Shown here piece after piece: positions 1 through 7,926 of a DNA stretch of 32,531 bases. The stretch comes from UBA5794 sp964196275. Lineage in GTDB: Bacteria > Actinomycetota > Acidimicrobiia > Spongiisociales > UBA5794. A program made the position numbers and the translations under genes. Position 1 is the stretch's first letter, and each line of letters starts with the position of its first letter. Where the stretch lies: positions 1-32,531 of the forward strand of contig CAXMSN010000055.1 of NCBI GenBank assembly GCA_964196275.1, written 5' to 3'. The notes under the pieces are model-generated. The model did no database searches. It had not been told where the DNA came from and worked only from the letters and a program-made list of their open reading frames with translations.

Positions 1-32
1 TGCCGCATATGCGCTTCCGTTTCGATCAACGC

Positions 33-60
33 TTGACCTAGGGGTGTTCCCCGATAGTCG
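33..60 (+). promoter_or_regulatory. Candidate promoter for the first small membrane protein
   Basis: A TTGACC box (33-38) is followed after 16 nt by TAGTCG (55-60), an acceptable but weak -35/-10 pair. It would start a transcript near position 67, about 48 nt before the chosen ATG. This rests on motif reading only. Confidence 0.3.
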
Positions 61-114
61 CCATCGAAGCGGCCCGATACGTTGGCTACACGAACTAACA
101 CCTGGGGGTGTCAC

Positions 115-279
115 ATGGAAGCGTACGGTTTCTACCTAGTCCTGTTCTTGCTGTTCATCGTTTTCGTGGTGGGCGGAATCGGATCGATCATCTACTTCCT
201 GGCTTCGGAAGGGTCGCGTCGAGAAGCGAGTGAGGAGCGGATCTCCCGGATGCGAGGTGACTCATCGATCAATTCGTAG
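115..279 (+). CDS. Small single-pass membrane protein, unknown function
   Basis: A 54-residue protein with a hydrophobic segment at about residues 5-28 (rich in F, L, V, I and G) and a short charged C-terminal tail of alternating Arg and Glu, so probably an N-out or N-in single-pass peptide with a cytoplasmic tail. The ATG at 115 is preferred over an upstream in-frame start at 82 because a G-rich Shine-Dalgarno-like run (GGGGGTG) lies 4 nt before it and because the membrane segment then begins near the N-terminus. I do not recognise a family. The gene stands alone, convergent with the acyl-CoA dehydrogenase gene. The 227 bp up to that gene hold only tiny ORFs. Confidence 0.5.
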   Translation: MEAYGFYLVLFLLFIVFVVGGIGSIIYFLASEGSRREASEERISRMRGDSSINS

Positions 280-506
280 GCGCGGTGATAGGGCTCGGCA
301 TCTGCGTTGTGCTCGGCGTCATCGCCTCTCTCGGCGTTGACGCCTGGAGCCTGTAGACGCCGCTACTCGACCTAGCGGAATCTTGGGACACCCGCCACAA
401 GTATCGATCAGGCACTTATGCGCTCAATCCAGCCGGAAGACCGATCACGGCTCGGTAAGTTGATTCTGGTAGTGCGTATGAGGTCTGGAGCGAGCGCAGC
501 GAGCGA

Positions 507-2309
507 CTAGAACGCTTCGTCTGGGAAGTCCATGAGCCAGCCGTCTTCGGCCTGTGCAGCCGTGGTGCGTTGAGCGATCTTCGGGAGTGCGTCGTTCACG
601 AAGAATCTGGCCGACGCGATCTTCCCTGTGTAGAAAGCTACGTCATCACCGGTCGCACCATCGACTTCGCCCGCAGCGATCTCGGCATGCTCAAGAACCA
701 GCCAGGCGATCACAACCTCCGAGAGACTCTCAAGCAACGTGTTGGTGTGGAGACCAGCCTTGTAGATCTCCGAACTGTTCTGAACCGAGCCCATCGAATA
801 CCCGACGAGCGCACCGATGTGGTTCTGAACCTGTTCGAGCGCCTGGCCGAGTGATTGTCGTTCCTCGGCGAATTCGTCCGAGCCCCCCTTGACGTACTCA
901 AGGATGCCTTCCGTGAATCTCGTGAGCGTCTTCCCCTGATCGCGGACGATCTTGCGGAAGAACAGATCGAGCGACTGGATCGCTGTCGTCCCCTCGTACA
1001 GCGTGTCGATCTTGGCGTCCCTGATGTACTGCTCCATCGGGTAGTCCTGCGTGAATCCGCTTCCACCGAACACCTGCAGCGACGTAGCAAGCAGTTCATA
1101 CGCCTTCTCGGACGAATACCCCTTCACGAGCGGAAGCAGAAGATCGTTGAGTGCAGCCCAATACGGTTCGTCAGGTTCGAGGCGCATCTTGTCGAGAGTC
1201 CATGACGTGTACATCCAGAGGGCACGAAGACCCTCGGCGTACGACTTCTGGAGCATCAGCATGCGCCGCACGTCTGGGTGTCTGATGATCTCGACACGGG
1301 GGGCTGTCTTGTCCATCGAGTGCGCAAGATCTGCCGATTGAACACGCTCCTTGGCGTAGTCCAGCGAGTTGAGGTAGCCCGTTGAAAGGGTGGCTGCAGA
1401 CTTGACTCCGATCAACATCCTGGCGTCCTCGATGACGTGGAACATCTGACGGATGCCCTCGTGAACTTCGCCGACGAGATAGCCGACACATGGCTCATCG
1501 ACGCCGAGCGACAACTCCGTGGTCGTGGAACCCTTGATTCCCATCTTGTGCTCAAGACCTGTCGCGTAGACACCGTTGCGTGTGCCGAGTGAGCCATCGT
1601 CGTCGAGGAGGTACTTGGGAACGATGAACATCGAAAGGCCCTTGGTGCCAGGGGGCCCACCTTCGCGGCGGGCAAGGACGAGGTGGATGATGTTCTCGTA
1701 GTAGTCGTTCTCGCCCGATGTGATGAATCGCTTCACACCCTCGAGGTGCCACGCATCCCCCTCGATATGGACTGCCTTCGCGGTCCCGGCTCCAACGTCT
1801 GAGCCAGCATCGGGCTCAGTGAGCGCCATCGTTGCGCCCCAACGACGCTCAACCATCCGGATAGCCCACTTCTGAATCTGTTCTTCGGTCCCGACTCCCG
1901 CGATCACTCGAGCCATCAACGCACCGGACGCATAGAGGAAGACGGCTGGGTTCGATCCCATGAACATCTCACCGGCTGCCCATCGGAGCGAGTCGGGCGC
2001 ACCGAAGCCGCCGATCTCAGGCTCGACGCCGAGCAGGTGCCAGCCACCATCGAAGAGGGCATCAAGGCTTGCCTTGACGCTCTCGGGGAGCTTGACCTCG
2101 CCGTCAACGATCTCAAGTTCGATGCGGTCGGCATCGACGAAACTGGCAGCGAAATCCTCAACAGACAGGCGCTCTACCTCGCGGAGGGCATCCATTGCGG
2201 TGTCCTTGTCGAACGTTTCAAACGGCGCATCGCCGTAGTACTCGTCTGTCTTGAGATACTCGAAGAGGTTGAACTCGATATCTCGAAGATTCGATCGATA
2301 GTGCGACAT
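507..2309 (-). CDS. Acyl-CoA dehydrogenase, long (DmdC/AidB-like) subfamily
   Basis: A 600-residue FAD-dependent acyl-CoA dehydrogenase that introduces the alpha,beta double bond of an acyl-CoA. The length, the N-terminal cap typical of the long subfamily (SHYRSNLRDIEF, residues 2-13) and an extra C-terminal helical domain after about residue 460 place it with the 600-residue group that includes 3-methylmercaptopropionyl-CoA dehydrogenase, not the 380-residue MCAD type. FAD/substrate motifs are visible (MALTEPDAGSDVGAG, residues 161-175; FGGSGF, 414-419). Glu439 in TLYEGTTAIQ sits where the catalytic base of MCAD lies. The start is the ATG at 2309, 5 nt after AAAAGGTGA. It is divergent from a TetR gene, and two palindromes overlap its promoter, so repression relieved by an acyl-CoA is likely. 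Chain-length preference cannot be read from the sequence. Confidence 0.93.
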   Translation of the reverse strand: MSHYRSNLRDIEFNLFEYLKTDEYYGDAPFETFDKDTAMDALREVERLSVEDFAASFVDADRIELEIVDGEVKLPESVKASLDALFDGGWHLLGVEPEIGGFGAPDSLRWAAGEMFMGSNPAVFLYASGALMARVIAGVGTEEQIQKWAIRMVERRWGATMALTEPDAGSDVGAGTAKAVHIEGDAWHLEGVKRFITSGENDYYENIIHLVLARREGGPPGTKGLSMFIVPKYLLDDDGSLGTRNGVYATGLEHKMGIKGSTTTELSLGVDEPCVGYLVGEVHEGIRQMFHVIEDARMLIGVKSAATLSTGYLNSLDYAKERVQSADLAHSMDKTAPRVEIIRHPDVRRMLMLQKSYAEGLRALWMYTSWTLDKMRLEPDEPYWAALNDLLLPLVKGYSSEKAYELLATSLQVFGGSGFTQDYPMEQYIRDAKIDTLYEGTTAIQSLDLFFRKIVRDQGKTLTRFTEGILEYVKGGSDEFAEERQSLGQALEQVQNHIGALVGYSMGSVQNSSEIYKAGLHTNTLLESLSEVVIAWLVLEHAEIAAGEVDGATGDDVAFYTGKIASARFFVNDALPKIAQRTTAAQAEDGWLMDFPDEAF

Positions 2310-2338
2310 GGTCATCACCTTTTGTGTGTGTTCGTATT

Positions 2339-2354
2339 TTGAGTATACCCTCAA
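2339..2354 (+). promoter_or_regulatory. Predicted TetR operator, copy 1 (TTGAG-N6-CTCAA)
   Basis: TTGAG TATACC CTCAA is a palindrome with perfect 5-bp arms and a 6-bp spacer. It covers the -10 box of the acyl-CoA dehydrogenase. The same arms and spacing recur at the thiolase promoter (28607-28622). Binding by the adjacent TetR protein is inferred from position. Confidence 0.6.
2342..2347 (-). promoter_or_regulatory. -10 box of the acyl-CoA dehydrogenase gene
   Basis: On the minus strand TATACT reads at 2347-2342. A transcript would begin near 2335, about 26 nt before the ATG at 2309, leaving room for the visible ribosome site. The box lies inside operator copy 1, and the -35 region falls in operator copy 2. 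Confidence 0.5.
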
Positions 2355-2356
2355 CT

Positions 2357-2372
2357 TTGAGTGTTCACTCTA
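2357..2372 (+). promoter_or_regulatory. Predicted TetR operator, copy 2 (one mismatch)
   Basis: TTGAG TGTTCA CTCTA matches copy 1 except for one base in the right arm, and its inner part GAGTG-TT-CACTC is a perfect palindrome. The centre is 18 bp from copy 1. It touches a possible -10 (TATATT, 2371-2376) reading towards the TetR gene, so it could serve autoregulation. Confidence 0.55.
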
Positions 2373-2483
2373 TATTGGACACAACCATCGTCTGGCATCG
2401 CTTCTTCCTTCAATCGTTATCGGCAGAAACCTCGATGAGCCCAAGCGGTCGATGCGGTACCCTGCTGCCCCGGGAGGCTCATC

Positions 2484-3038
2484 GTGGCTCGCTACCAAGC
2501 TGGAATCAGGACCGAGGCGCGCATCATCGATGCAACACGTTCCCTTCTCGCCGAGGGCGGCCTTGAGGCCGCAACGCTGAAGGCGATCTGCGATAGGGCC
2601 GGAGTCAAGGCGGGAAGCTTCTACAACCTCTTCGACTCCAAAGAAGAGGTTGTGATCATGGTTGTGCGAGAGGCGATCGATGCGATCGACCCGGACCCAA
2701 CCGGTGCAGGCACTGACACGATCGACGATCTCGTCGCGGCGTTTGTGCGCTTCTTCGAAGAGGAACCAGAGTTGGCACGGATCTATGTGATCGCAGCCGT
2801 CACGACCGAGTCACCGGGGAGCGGCGCACGCAAGCGTTTCCTCAAACACCACAAGAGGCGGGTTGAGCGTTTCGGAGACGCCATGGCGAGAGCTGACGAC
2901 ACTCTCACCGACGAAACGGCCGGTATGAGGGCCGAACTGATGCTCGGCGCCCTGGACGGTCTCGCCTTCCGCTGGGCACTCGATCCCTCGTTCGAGTTCT
3001 CAAAGTACGCTCACGAAGCAGCCAGACGGCTCTGTTGA
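2484..3038 (+). CDS. TetR-family transcriptional regulator, probably of fatty-acid oxidation
   Basis: A 184-residue regulator. The N-terminal DNA-binding domain shows the family pattern: helix 1 (RIIDATRSLLAEGG), then the helix-turn-helix TLKAICDRAGVKAGSFYNLF at about residues 32-51 followed by SKEEVV. The remainder is an all-helical ligand domain with no recognisable subfamily mark. The start is GTG at 2484, 6 nt after GGGAGG. It is divergent from the acyl-CoA dehydrogenase gene with 174 bp between the two starts, which hold two copies of TTGAG-N6-CTCAA. A third copy stands before the thiolase/FadJ operon, so I infer a repressor of beta-oxidation that responds to acyl-CoA, like FadR of Bacillus or similar TetR proteins. 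The ligand is inferred. Confidence 0.88.
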   Translation: MARYQAGIRTEARIIDATRSLLAEGGLEAATLKAICDRAGVKAGSFYNLFDSKEEVVIMVVREAIDAIDPDPTGAGTDTIDDLVAAFVRFFEEEPELARIYVIAAVTTESPGSGARKRFLKHHKRRVERFGDAMARADDTLTDETAGMRAELMLGALDGLAFRWALDPSFEFSKYAHEAARRLC

Positions 3039-3041
3039 TCC

Positions 3042-3058
3042 GTTCACTTCGAGTGAAC
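3042..3058. terminator. Hairpin between convergent genes
   Basis: GTTCACT-TCG-AGTGAAC is a perfect 7-bp inverted repeat with a 3-nt loop and fills most of the 22-bp gap between the convergent TetR and EamA stop codons. No U-tract follows, so bidirectional termination is plausible but not certain. Its arms resemble the GTTCACTC half of operator copy 2, so a regulator site is the alternative. Confidence 0.4.
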
Positions 3059-3060
3059 CG

Positions 3061-3987
3061 TCAGCCTCGATACCGCCCTGGCTGAAGTTTTGCGGCGGAT
3101 GCACGAGATTCTCTTCTCGACTGCTGATCGGCGAGAATCAGGCCGGCGAAGACCAGCACACCACCCACCACGATCCCCATTTGAAGTTGCTCGTCCAGCA
3201 GTAACAGGCCGCCCACGAGTGCGATCAGCGGGACGATGTAGCCGATCAACGAAGCGTCCGTTGCTGAGATCCTCTCGAGCAGCCAGAAGTAGATCAGGAA
3301 CGGCATAAACGTCGCGGCCACGGCCATCAGGACGATGAGATACCAGCCGTTTGCGGTGAGATCGTTCGGCACACCCTCTATCGCAAACATCGCCACAAGC
3401 AGCCAGATTGATGCGAGCCCAAACTGGAGGCCCGTGATCGTCAGCGGGTGATACGACCCTGCGTTGCGCTTTGCGAATGCGGCCGCATACCCGATCGAGC
3501 CAACCGCCGTCAGGGCGAGTCCGGCGGCGAGAAGCGGCCGTCCCTCGTCGCTCAGGCCGGAGTCACCCGACAGCAAGAGGAACGCAACGCCAGCGAACGA
3601 CACGAACAGCGCGGTCAACTTCTTCACCGAGAACGGTTCATCGGGAAGCATGTAGTGAGCGAACGTGCCGGTCGCCATCGGGATTAGAGCCGCAAAGAGG
3701 GCAACGAAACCAACCGACGCCTCGTCATATGCGAATGTGAACAGCACGTAGGGGATGGTCAGGTTGAACACCGATTGGACAAGGCCAAATCTGACCACGG
3801 TTGCCGTTGGTCGGGGCATTCGCTTGGCAAGCATCACAAGACCGACCAGGACAGCAGCGATCGCCGCCCTGATCGCGATCATCGTCCACGCCCCGACACC
3901 CTCATCGAAGGCGGCTCTTGTGGCGATGCCGCCAGAGGCCCAACCAAAAGCAGCGACGACCATCGCGGTCCAGTAGAGGGGGCGCAT
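3061..3987 (-). CDS. EamA/DMT-family transporter
   Basis: A 308-residue integral membrane protein with about ten hydrophobic segments in two tandem EamA repeats (about residues 5-145 and 155-290), the usual 10-TM layout of the drug/metabolite transporter superfamily. Typical features include the N-terminal AFGWASGGIATRAAF segment and the second-repeat ATDASLIGYIVPLIALVGG segment. These proteins export metabolites or amino acids, and the substrate cannot be read here. The ATG at 3987 lies 16 nt after the stop of the 4-TM protein gene with no good ribosome site, so co-transcription with that gene is likely. The last residues are basic and cytoplasmic. Confidence 0.88.
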   Translation of the reverse strand: MRPLYWTAMVVAAFGWASGGIATRAAFDEGVGAWTMIAIRAAIAAVLVGLVMLAKRMPRPTATVVRFGLVQSVFNLTIPYVLFTFAYDEASVGFVALFAALIPMATGTFAHYMLPDEPFSVKKLTALFVSFAGVAFLLLSGDSGLSDEGRPLLAAGLALTAVGSIGYAAAFAKRNAGSYHPLTITGLQFGLASIWLLVAMFAIEGVPNDLTANGWYLIVLMAVAATFMPFLIYFWLLERISATDASLIGYIVPLIALVGGLLLLDEQLQMGIVVGGVLVFAGLILADQQSRRESRASAAKLQPGRYRG

Positions 3988-4003
3988 CAGTGATCGCCGC
4001 CGA

Positions 4004-4405
4004 TCAGGCGGGCCCGGCCGCGGCCACGATGGAACACAGAACCACCAGCACGACCGTTACCGAACCGAACAGCCAACGCTCAAGTGAGTCCTTCGATGAG
4101 AAGTTCATGGCAGCGTTGATTGCCATGTAGGCGACGACCATCCACGCGAGAACTGTGAGCAGCGTCTCGTCGAGGCTGGTCTCGACGACACCGCCCCTGG
4201 CGAGCATTACCCAGCCGAAGAGCAGGAGAATCACAGATCCAGCAGCGCTGGAGGCTCGCCACTTTCCCCGAAGCGTGCCGTCGTCTTCGGCGGCACGTCC
4301 CCCGTATACATGCGCACCCCACGGGGCGCCCAAGGCAAGGGCTAGCTGGAAAAGAGCAAGGCCCGCAAACAGGGCAGCAGATAGGACAGCGACGGATTCG
4401 ACCAC
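4004..4405 (-). CDS. Conserved 4-TM membrane protein, unknown function
   Basis: A 133-residue protein with four hydrophobic segments (about residues 5-28, 52-70, 78-98 and 112-130) and an APWGAHVYGG loop followed by a charged stretch. I recall this GAPWG...GG pattern from small conserved actinobacterial membrane proteins of unknown function. The start is GTG at 4405, because TAGTCT lies exactly 6 nt upstream, as for other leaderless starts in this window. It therefore seems to have its own promoter although the DUF2461 gene ends only 31 bp upstream. The EamA gene follows after 16 nt. Confidence 0.65.
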   Translation of the reverse strand: MVESVAVLSAALFAGLALFQLALALGAPWGAHVYGGRAAEDDGTLRGKWRASSAAGSVILLLFGWVMLARGGVVETSLDETLLTVLAWMVVAYMAINAAMNFSSKDSLERWLFGSVTVVLVVLCSIVAAAGPA

Positions 4406-4411
4406 ACACTC

Positions 4412-4417
4412 AGACTA
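4412..4417 (-). promoter_or_regulatory. -10 box, leaderless start of the 4-TM protein
   Basis: TAGTCT on the minus strand, 6 nt before the GTG at 4405. Confidence 0.45.
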
Positions 4418-4436
4418 CCGGCGGTCGGGGGTGCAA

Positions 4437-5132
4437 TCAGAAGGGCAGGCCCACTGCTTTGCACAGGAAACGGGTGAGGTCGCTTGCCTTGAGGAAGAGC
4501 TGTGCGAGGTCGTTGTCGAAAGACGCAGACGTGACCGATTTCTGCGTCAGCCGCGAACCGGCGATGAAGCTCTTCATCCGGACATCGTCCGCATAGATGA
4601 AGTCGTCGCCATACTCCTTCGGCACCCGCTTGAGCCTGTCGTCATCCTCAACCGAGAGGTCCCAGGTGCCCGTGAACGACTTGAGCTTCGTTGCCTTCCT
4701 CCAGCCGTCGGGATCCTCGAAGATGCTGTCCCTTATCTTGCGGGCAACCTTCGCCTCCGGTCTCCACATGCCCACACCCGCAAAGCATGCACCGGGTTCG
4801 AGGTGGAGATAGAAGCCAGGAGCATGCACGTCCTTGCCGATCTCATGGCGGAACTGGATCCCCACATTCGTCTTGTATGGCGTCTTGTCCTTCGAGAAGC
4901 GGGTGTCTCGATAGGGCCGCATGAGCGAGCCGCCGTTGGTGCGAGTGTCTGCGATGAAGTGATCGGAGATGTTCGTGAGGCGAGGCTCGAAGTCAGCGAT
5001 GAACTCCTTCGCAGGCTCGCGGATCGTCGCTATGTACCGCTCCTTGTTCTCTTCGAACCAGGGACGATCGTTGTTCTCCTCAAGCTCACGGAGGAACTTG
5101 AAAACCGCAGGTGTGAAATAGGACTGTCTCAT
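4437..5132 (-). CDS. DUF2461 family protein
   Basis: A 231-residue protein of the DUF2461 (TIGR02453) family, whose biochemical role is unknown. Family features are visible: a start with YFTPAVFKFLRELEENNDRPWFEENK (residues 4-29), a central RPYRDTRFSKDKTPYKTNVG segment (about 72-91), then GFYLHLEPGACFAGVGMW. The start is the ATG at 5132 because GGAAGG stands 7 nt before it and homologues begin just before FTP; an upstream in-frame start at 5192 would add 20 unrelated residues. It is transcribed away from the GNAT gene and leads towards the 4-TM and EamA genes on the same strand. Confidence 0.88.
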   Translation of the reverse strand: MRQSYFTPAVFKFLRELEENNDRPWFEENKERYIATIREPAKEFIADFEPRLTNISDHFIADTRTNGGSLMRPYRDTRFSKDKTPYKTNVGIQFRHEIGKDVHAPGFYLHLEPGACFAGVGMWRPEAKVARKIRDSIFEDPDGWRKATKLKSFTGTWDLSVEDDDRLKRVPKEYGDDFIYADDVRMKSFIAGSRLTQKSVTSASFDNDLAQLFLKASDLTRFLCKAVGLPF

Positions 5133-5244
5133 GGGCGCCTTCCGTCCCACCCAACCTAAGTGAATCCGATGCCATATGGAAGGGTCGCGCAAGGGTTATG
5201 CATGTGCATGTCGCGGGCCATCAATGCCCATCGTGCGCGGTGAT

Positions 5245-5250
5245 TACTCC
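5245..5250 (+). promoter_or_regulatory. -10 box, leaderless start of the GNAT gene
   Basis: TACTCC lies 6 nt before GTG 5257. The last base departs from TANNNT, so this is one of the weaker cases. Confidence 0.3.
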
Positions 5251-5256
5251 CGCACT

Positions 5257-5820
5257 GTGCTCCTCTCCCACAGACTCGAACTGAGACCGTGGCGCGATAC
5301 CGACATCGACGCCTTCGCCGAACACAATGCCGATCCGCGAGTCATGCGCTACTTCACGTCGGTAATGACAAGGGAGGAGACCGAAGCGACCGTCGCCCGG
5401 TGGCAGGCGCTCTTCGAGCAGCACGACTTCTGCTTCTTCGCCGTTGACCTTCAAGAAACGGGAGAGTTCATCGGCACCATCGGGTGCTCGTGGCAGATGC
5501 TCGCGTCGCCGTTCGCACCTGCTGTAGAGGTCGGTTGGCGACTCCATCCGGACACATGGGGATCTGGCTTCGCCACCGAAGGGGCGCTCGCCTCGATGGC
5601 CTACGTGTTCGACACCAACCCCGATCTTGACGAGATCGTTGCACTCACCGTGCCCGACAACGGACCATCCAGAGCGGTCATGGACAGACTGCAGATGACG
5701 CATGATCCCGCCGACGACTTCGTGCACCCGTATGCCGACGAACCCCATGTGCTGTACCGAATGTCACGACATCGCTTTACTGGCCTCTACCGCGACCGCA
5801 CGCTGTACACGATCGAATAA
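5257..5820 (+). CDS. GNAT N-acetyltransferase, RimJ/RimL-like
   Basis: A 187-residue acetyltransferase of the Acetyltransf_3 type that uses acetyl-CoA. The protein opens with LLSHRLELRPWRDTDIDAFAEH, the usual first strand and helix. The EFIGTIGCSW strand, the VGWRLHPDTWGSGFATEGALASM acetyl-CoA loop and helix (a variant of W-G-x-G-x-A-x-E), and VPDNGPSRAVMDRLQM follow in family order. The GTG at 5257 is preferred because the conserved domain begins directly there and a TACTCC box lies 6 nt upstream; ATGs at 5224 and 5176 are in frame but have no ribosome site. The substrate is unknown: relatives modify ribosomal protein N-termini, amino acids or antibiotics. It is divergent from DUF2461. Confidence 0.85.
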   Translation: MLLSHRLELRPWRDTDIDAFAEHNADPRVMRYFTSVMTREETEATVARWQALFEQHDFCFFAVDLQETGEFIGTIGCSWQMLASPFAPAVEVGWRLHPDTWGSGFATEGALASMAYVFDTNPDLDEIVALTVPDNGPSRAVMDRLQMTHDPADDFVHPYADEPHVLYRMSRHRFTGLYRDRTLYTIE

Positions 5821-5891
5821 GCGACAGGCAGGCGACACTTTCCGGACCCGGGAAGCCCTTCTTGCGTTGTAACAGCGAAAGGAGATGTCCC

Positions 5892-6728
5892 ATGTGCCGT
5901 TTGTACGGATTCAGTGCCACCGACGCCACCCGACTCGATTGCAGCTTGGTGTCGGCGCAGAACGCTCTTCAGGTTCAGAGTGACAGAGACAAGAGAGGAC
6001 GTCGCAATGCCGACGGATGGGGAGTGGTCCGGTGGGCCGACGACACCCCGGACGTCATCCGGTCCACCGATCCGGCGTTCGCAGACCCCGATTTCGCCGA
6101 CCAGGCCGCATCGAAGCGATCGAAGGTCACGCTCGCCCATATCAGAGCCGCAACGGTCGGGGATGTCATGCTCGACAACGTGCATCCCTTCACCCACGGG
6201 CCATGGGCGTTCGCACACAACGGGACGTTGACGGCGTACAGGGAGATCGCACCACTTCTCATACTCGAGTTGCACGACGATCCGTGGGGAACGACAGACT
6301 CCGAACTGATCTTCCAGTGGATCCTCGGACGGATGCCCGAGTTCGGTCTAGACCCCGATGCCCCGACCGACGGTCCCGAGCGCATCGCAGCCCTGCTCGA
6401 AAGCGCGATCACTGATCTGGTGCGGTGGTCCATCGCCATTCCGGGAGTCGAGCCACCCAAGCTCAACTTCCTATTGAGCGACGGGTCGAACATGGCGGCG
6501 AGCCGGTGGGGGAACTCCCTGTACTGGACGATCCGCACCGGCTTCCCCGACTGTGCGGTGTGCGGTACAGCCCACTGCCCGAGCGCTGACGAGTCCTATC
6601 GAGCCATCGTCATCGCATCCGAGCCCATCACAGAAGAGGTGTGGACCGAAGTCCAAGAAGGTACCGTTCTCTCAGTCGGACCTGGGATCGAATTGAAGAC
6701 ACGAGATCTCCTGACGAGGGCCGCATAG
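5892..6728 (+). CDS. Class II glutamine amidotransferase (YafJ/EgtC-like)
   Basis: A 278-residue Ntn-hydrolase. The protein starts MCRLYGFS, so Cys2 becomes the N-terminal nucleophile after Met removal. RNADGWGVV (residues 38-46) and AHIRAATVGD with HPFTHGPWAFAHNGTL (about 84-112) form the glutamine pocket. There is no synthetase domain, which fits the stand-alone GATase_4 group. EgtC, which removes glutamate in ergothioneine synthesis, is a relative, but no other egt gene is nearby, so I do not assign that role. Near the C-terminus CAVCGTAHC (about 218-226) offers three cysteines and a histidine that could bind metal. The start is fixed by AAAGGAG 7 nt upstream of ATG 5892. Confidence 0.88.
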   Translation: MCRLYGFSATDATRLDCSLVSAQNALQVQSDRDKRGRRNADGWGVVRWADDTPDVIRSTDPAFADPDFADQAASKRSKVTLAHIRAATVGDVMLDNVHPFTHGPWAFAHNGTLTAYREIAPLLILELHDDPWGTTDSELIFQWILGRMPEFGLDPDAPTDGPERIAALLESAITDLVRWSIAIPGVEPPKLNFLLSDGSNMAASRWGNSLYWTIRTGFPDCAVCGTAHCPSADESYRAIVIASEPITEEVWTEVQEGTVLSVGPGIELKTRDLLTRAA

Positions 6729-6953
6729 CCAGCACCGGAATCTCGTTCTGGCATCCTCCAGGGCAACAACCGTGTCAGCACTGCCGATCATCGAGTCCCC
6801 GGTCTGCGAACCGCTCAAGTCAACCGCGTGATCGACTGACGACGGGACTCCGACACGATGGCCTGCTCAGCAACACGTCGGACTCATCGGCCCAAGGCCA
6901 ACAAGATCACACAATCTCACGTCGATTGCCACCTGATAGGAATCGAGCGGTTC

Positions 6954-6959
6954 TAGTTT
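6954..6959 (+). promoter_or_regulatory. -10 box, leaderless start of the alpha/beta hydrolase
   Basis: TAGTTT lies 7 nt before ATG 6967; another ATG at 6961 would fall upstream of the predicted transcript start. The rest of the 232-bp gap from 6729 shows nothing I recognise. Confidence 0.4.
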
Positions 6960-6966
6960 CATGAGC

Positions 6967-7866
6967 ATGCGAAGAACCACCATTGACATCGACGGCCCAG
7001 TCTCGGTCATCGAATATGGCGGAACAGGACCGCTGGCCGTTTGCGTCCACGGCCTGGAAGGGTCGGCCCTGAATTGGCGGCTCATCGCTGACGAACTCAC
7101 AGAACGTCACACCGTCGTCGCTCCCGATCTGTCAGGGTTCGGGCACACCGAGCCGCTCGGGCGCCCGAAGACCGTCGAATACAACGCATCGGTCGTCGCT
7201 GAGGTGATACGGCACTACGGCGCACCAGCGTTGTTGATAGGGAACTCCATGGGTGGATTGGTATCCCTCATCGCCGCGGCCGAGACGCCCGAACTCATCA
7301 CCGCACTCGTCCTCGTGGATGCAGCAGGACCCGTTGGGTCGTGGTCACGACTGAACCCGGTCACCCTCGCCAAACTCGGGACGCCCCTGGTTCCGGGCGT
7401 CGGACCGAAGCTCATCGATGCATACCGCGCCACCCGTACTGCCGAGGAGGGTGTGGTCGAGGCGTATCAGTTCGTCACGGCCGACCCAGAATCCGTGGAC
7501 CCGATCGCATTCGCTGACGCCCTTGAGATCGCTGAGCTCAGACGAAGCCAACCTTGGGCCACCGATTCCCTCGTTGAGGCAACCCGTTCCATCGCACCGT
7601 GGGTGCTGCGCCGGAAGCGGTACGCCAAGATGATCCACCGGGTTCCACATCCGGCGCTCATCGTTCACGGCACGAGAGACGATGTCGTGCAGGTCGACAC
7701 GACCCGATGGCTCGCCGCACAGCGACCCGACTGGACCGTGGCGTACATGAAGGGATTAGGACATGTCCCGATGATCGAGGCCCCCGATCGGTTCATGCAG
7801 ATCTTCACGACCTGGGCCGATGCGGGCTACGACCCGCGCCCCGTCGAGTCGTCGCGCGCCAGCTAG
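6967..7866 (+). CDS. Alpha/beta hydrolase
   Basis: A 299-residue alpha/beta-hydrolase fold protein. The oxyanion-hole strand VCVHGLEGSALNW (about residues 26-38) is followed by the nucleophile elbow GNSMGG with Ser94, the acid in VHGTRDDVV (Asp near 237) and the histidine in GLGHVPMIE (near 265), so the catalytic triad is complete. The cap region between strands 6 and 7 is helical, as in epoxide hydrolases, haloperoxidases and meta-cleavage hydrolases. There is no lid or substrate mark that tells these apart, and no signal peptide. The start is ATG 6967 or, less likely, 6961, depending on whether the mRNA is leaderless. The MDMPI-like gene lies convergent after 60 bp. Confidence 0.88.
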   Translation: MRRTTIDIDGPVSVIEYGGTGPLAVCVHGLEGSALNWRLIADELTERHTVVAPDLSGFGHTEPLGRPKTVEYNASVVAEVIRHYGAPALLIGNSMGGLVSLIAAAETPELITALVLVDAAGPVGSWSRLNPVTLAKLGTPLVPGVGPKLIDAYRATRTAEEGVVEAYQFVTADPESVDPIAFADALEIAELRRSQPWATDSLVEATRSIAPWVLRRKRYAKMIHRVPHPALIVHGTRDDVVQVDTTRWLAAQRPDWTVAYMKGLGHVPMIEAPDRFMQIFTTWADAGYDPRPVESSRAS

Positions 7867-7926
7867 TCAGACGGACCACGGACCGTTCCATGTCCGGCCG
7901 GAAGCGAGCGGCGCAGGGTCTCGATC

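Noticed and set aside
285..356. A 23-codon hydrophobic frame starting GTG, close behind the first small membrane protein
   Set aside because: It has no ribosome site of its own and is too short to separate from chance.
418..510. A 30-codon frame starting ATG before the acyl-CoA dehydrogenase stop
   Set aside because: It has no ribosome site and no recognisable content, and it ends inside a GCGAGCGCAGCGAGC repeat.
5892..6728. EgtC assignment for the amidotransferase
   Set aside because: No egtA, egtB, egtD or egtE homologue is in the window, and the YafJ-like group shares the same motifs.
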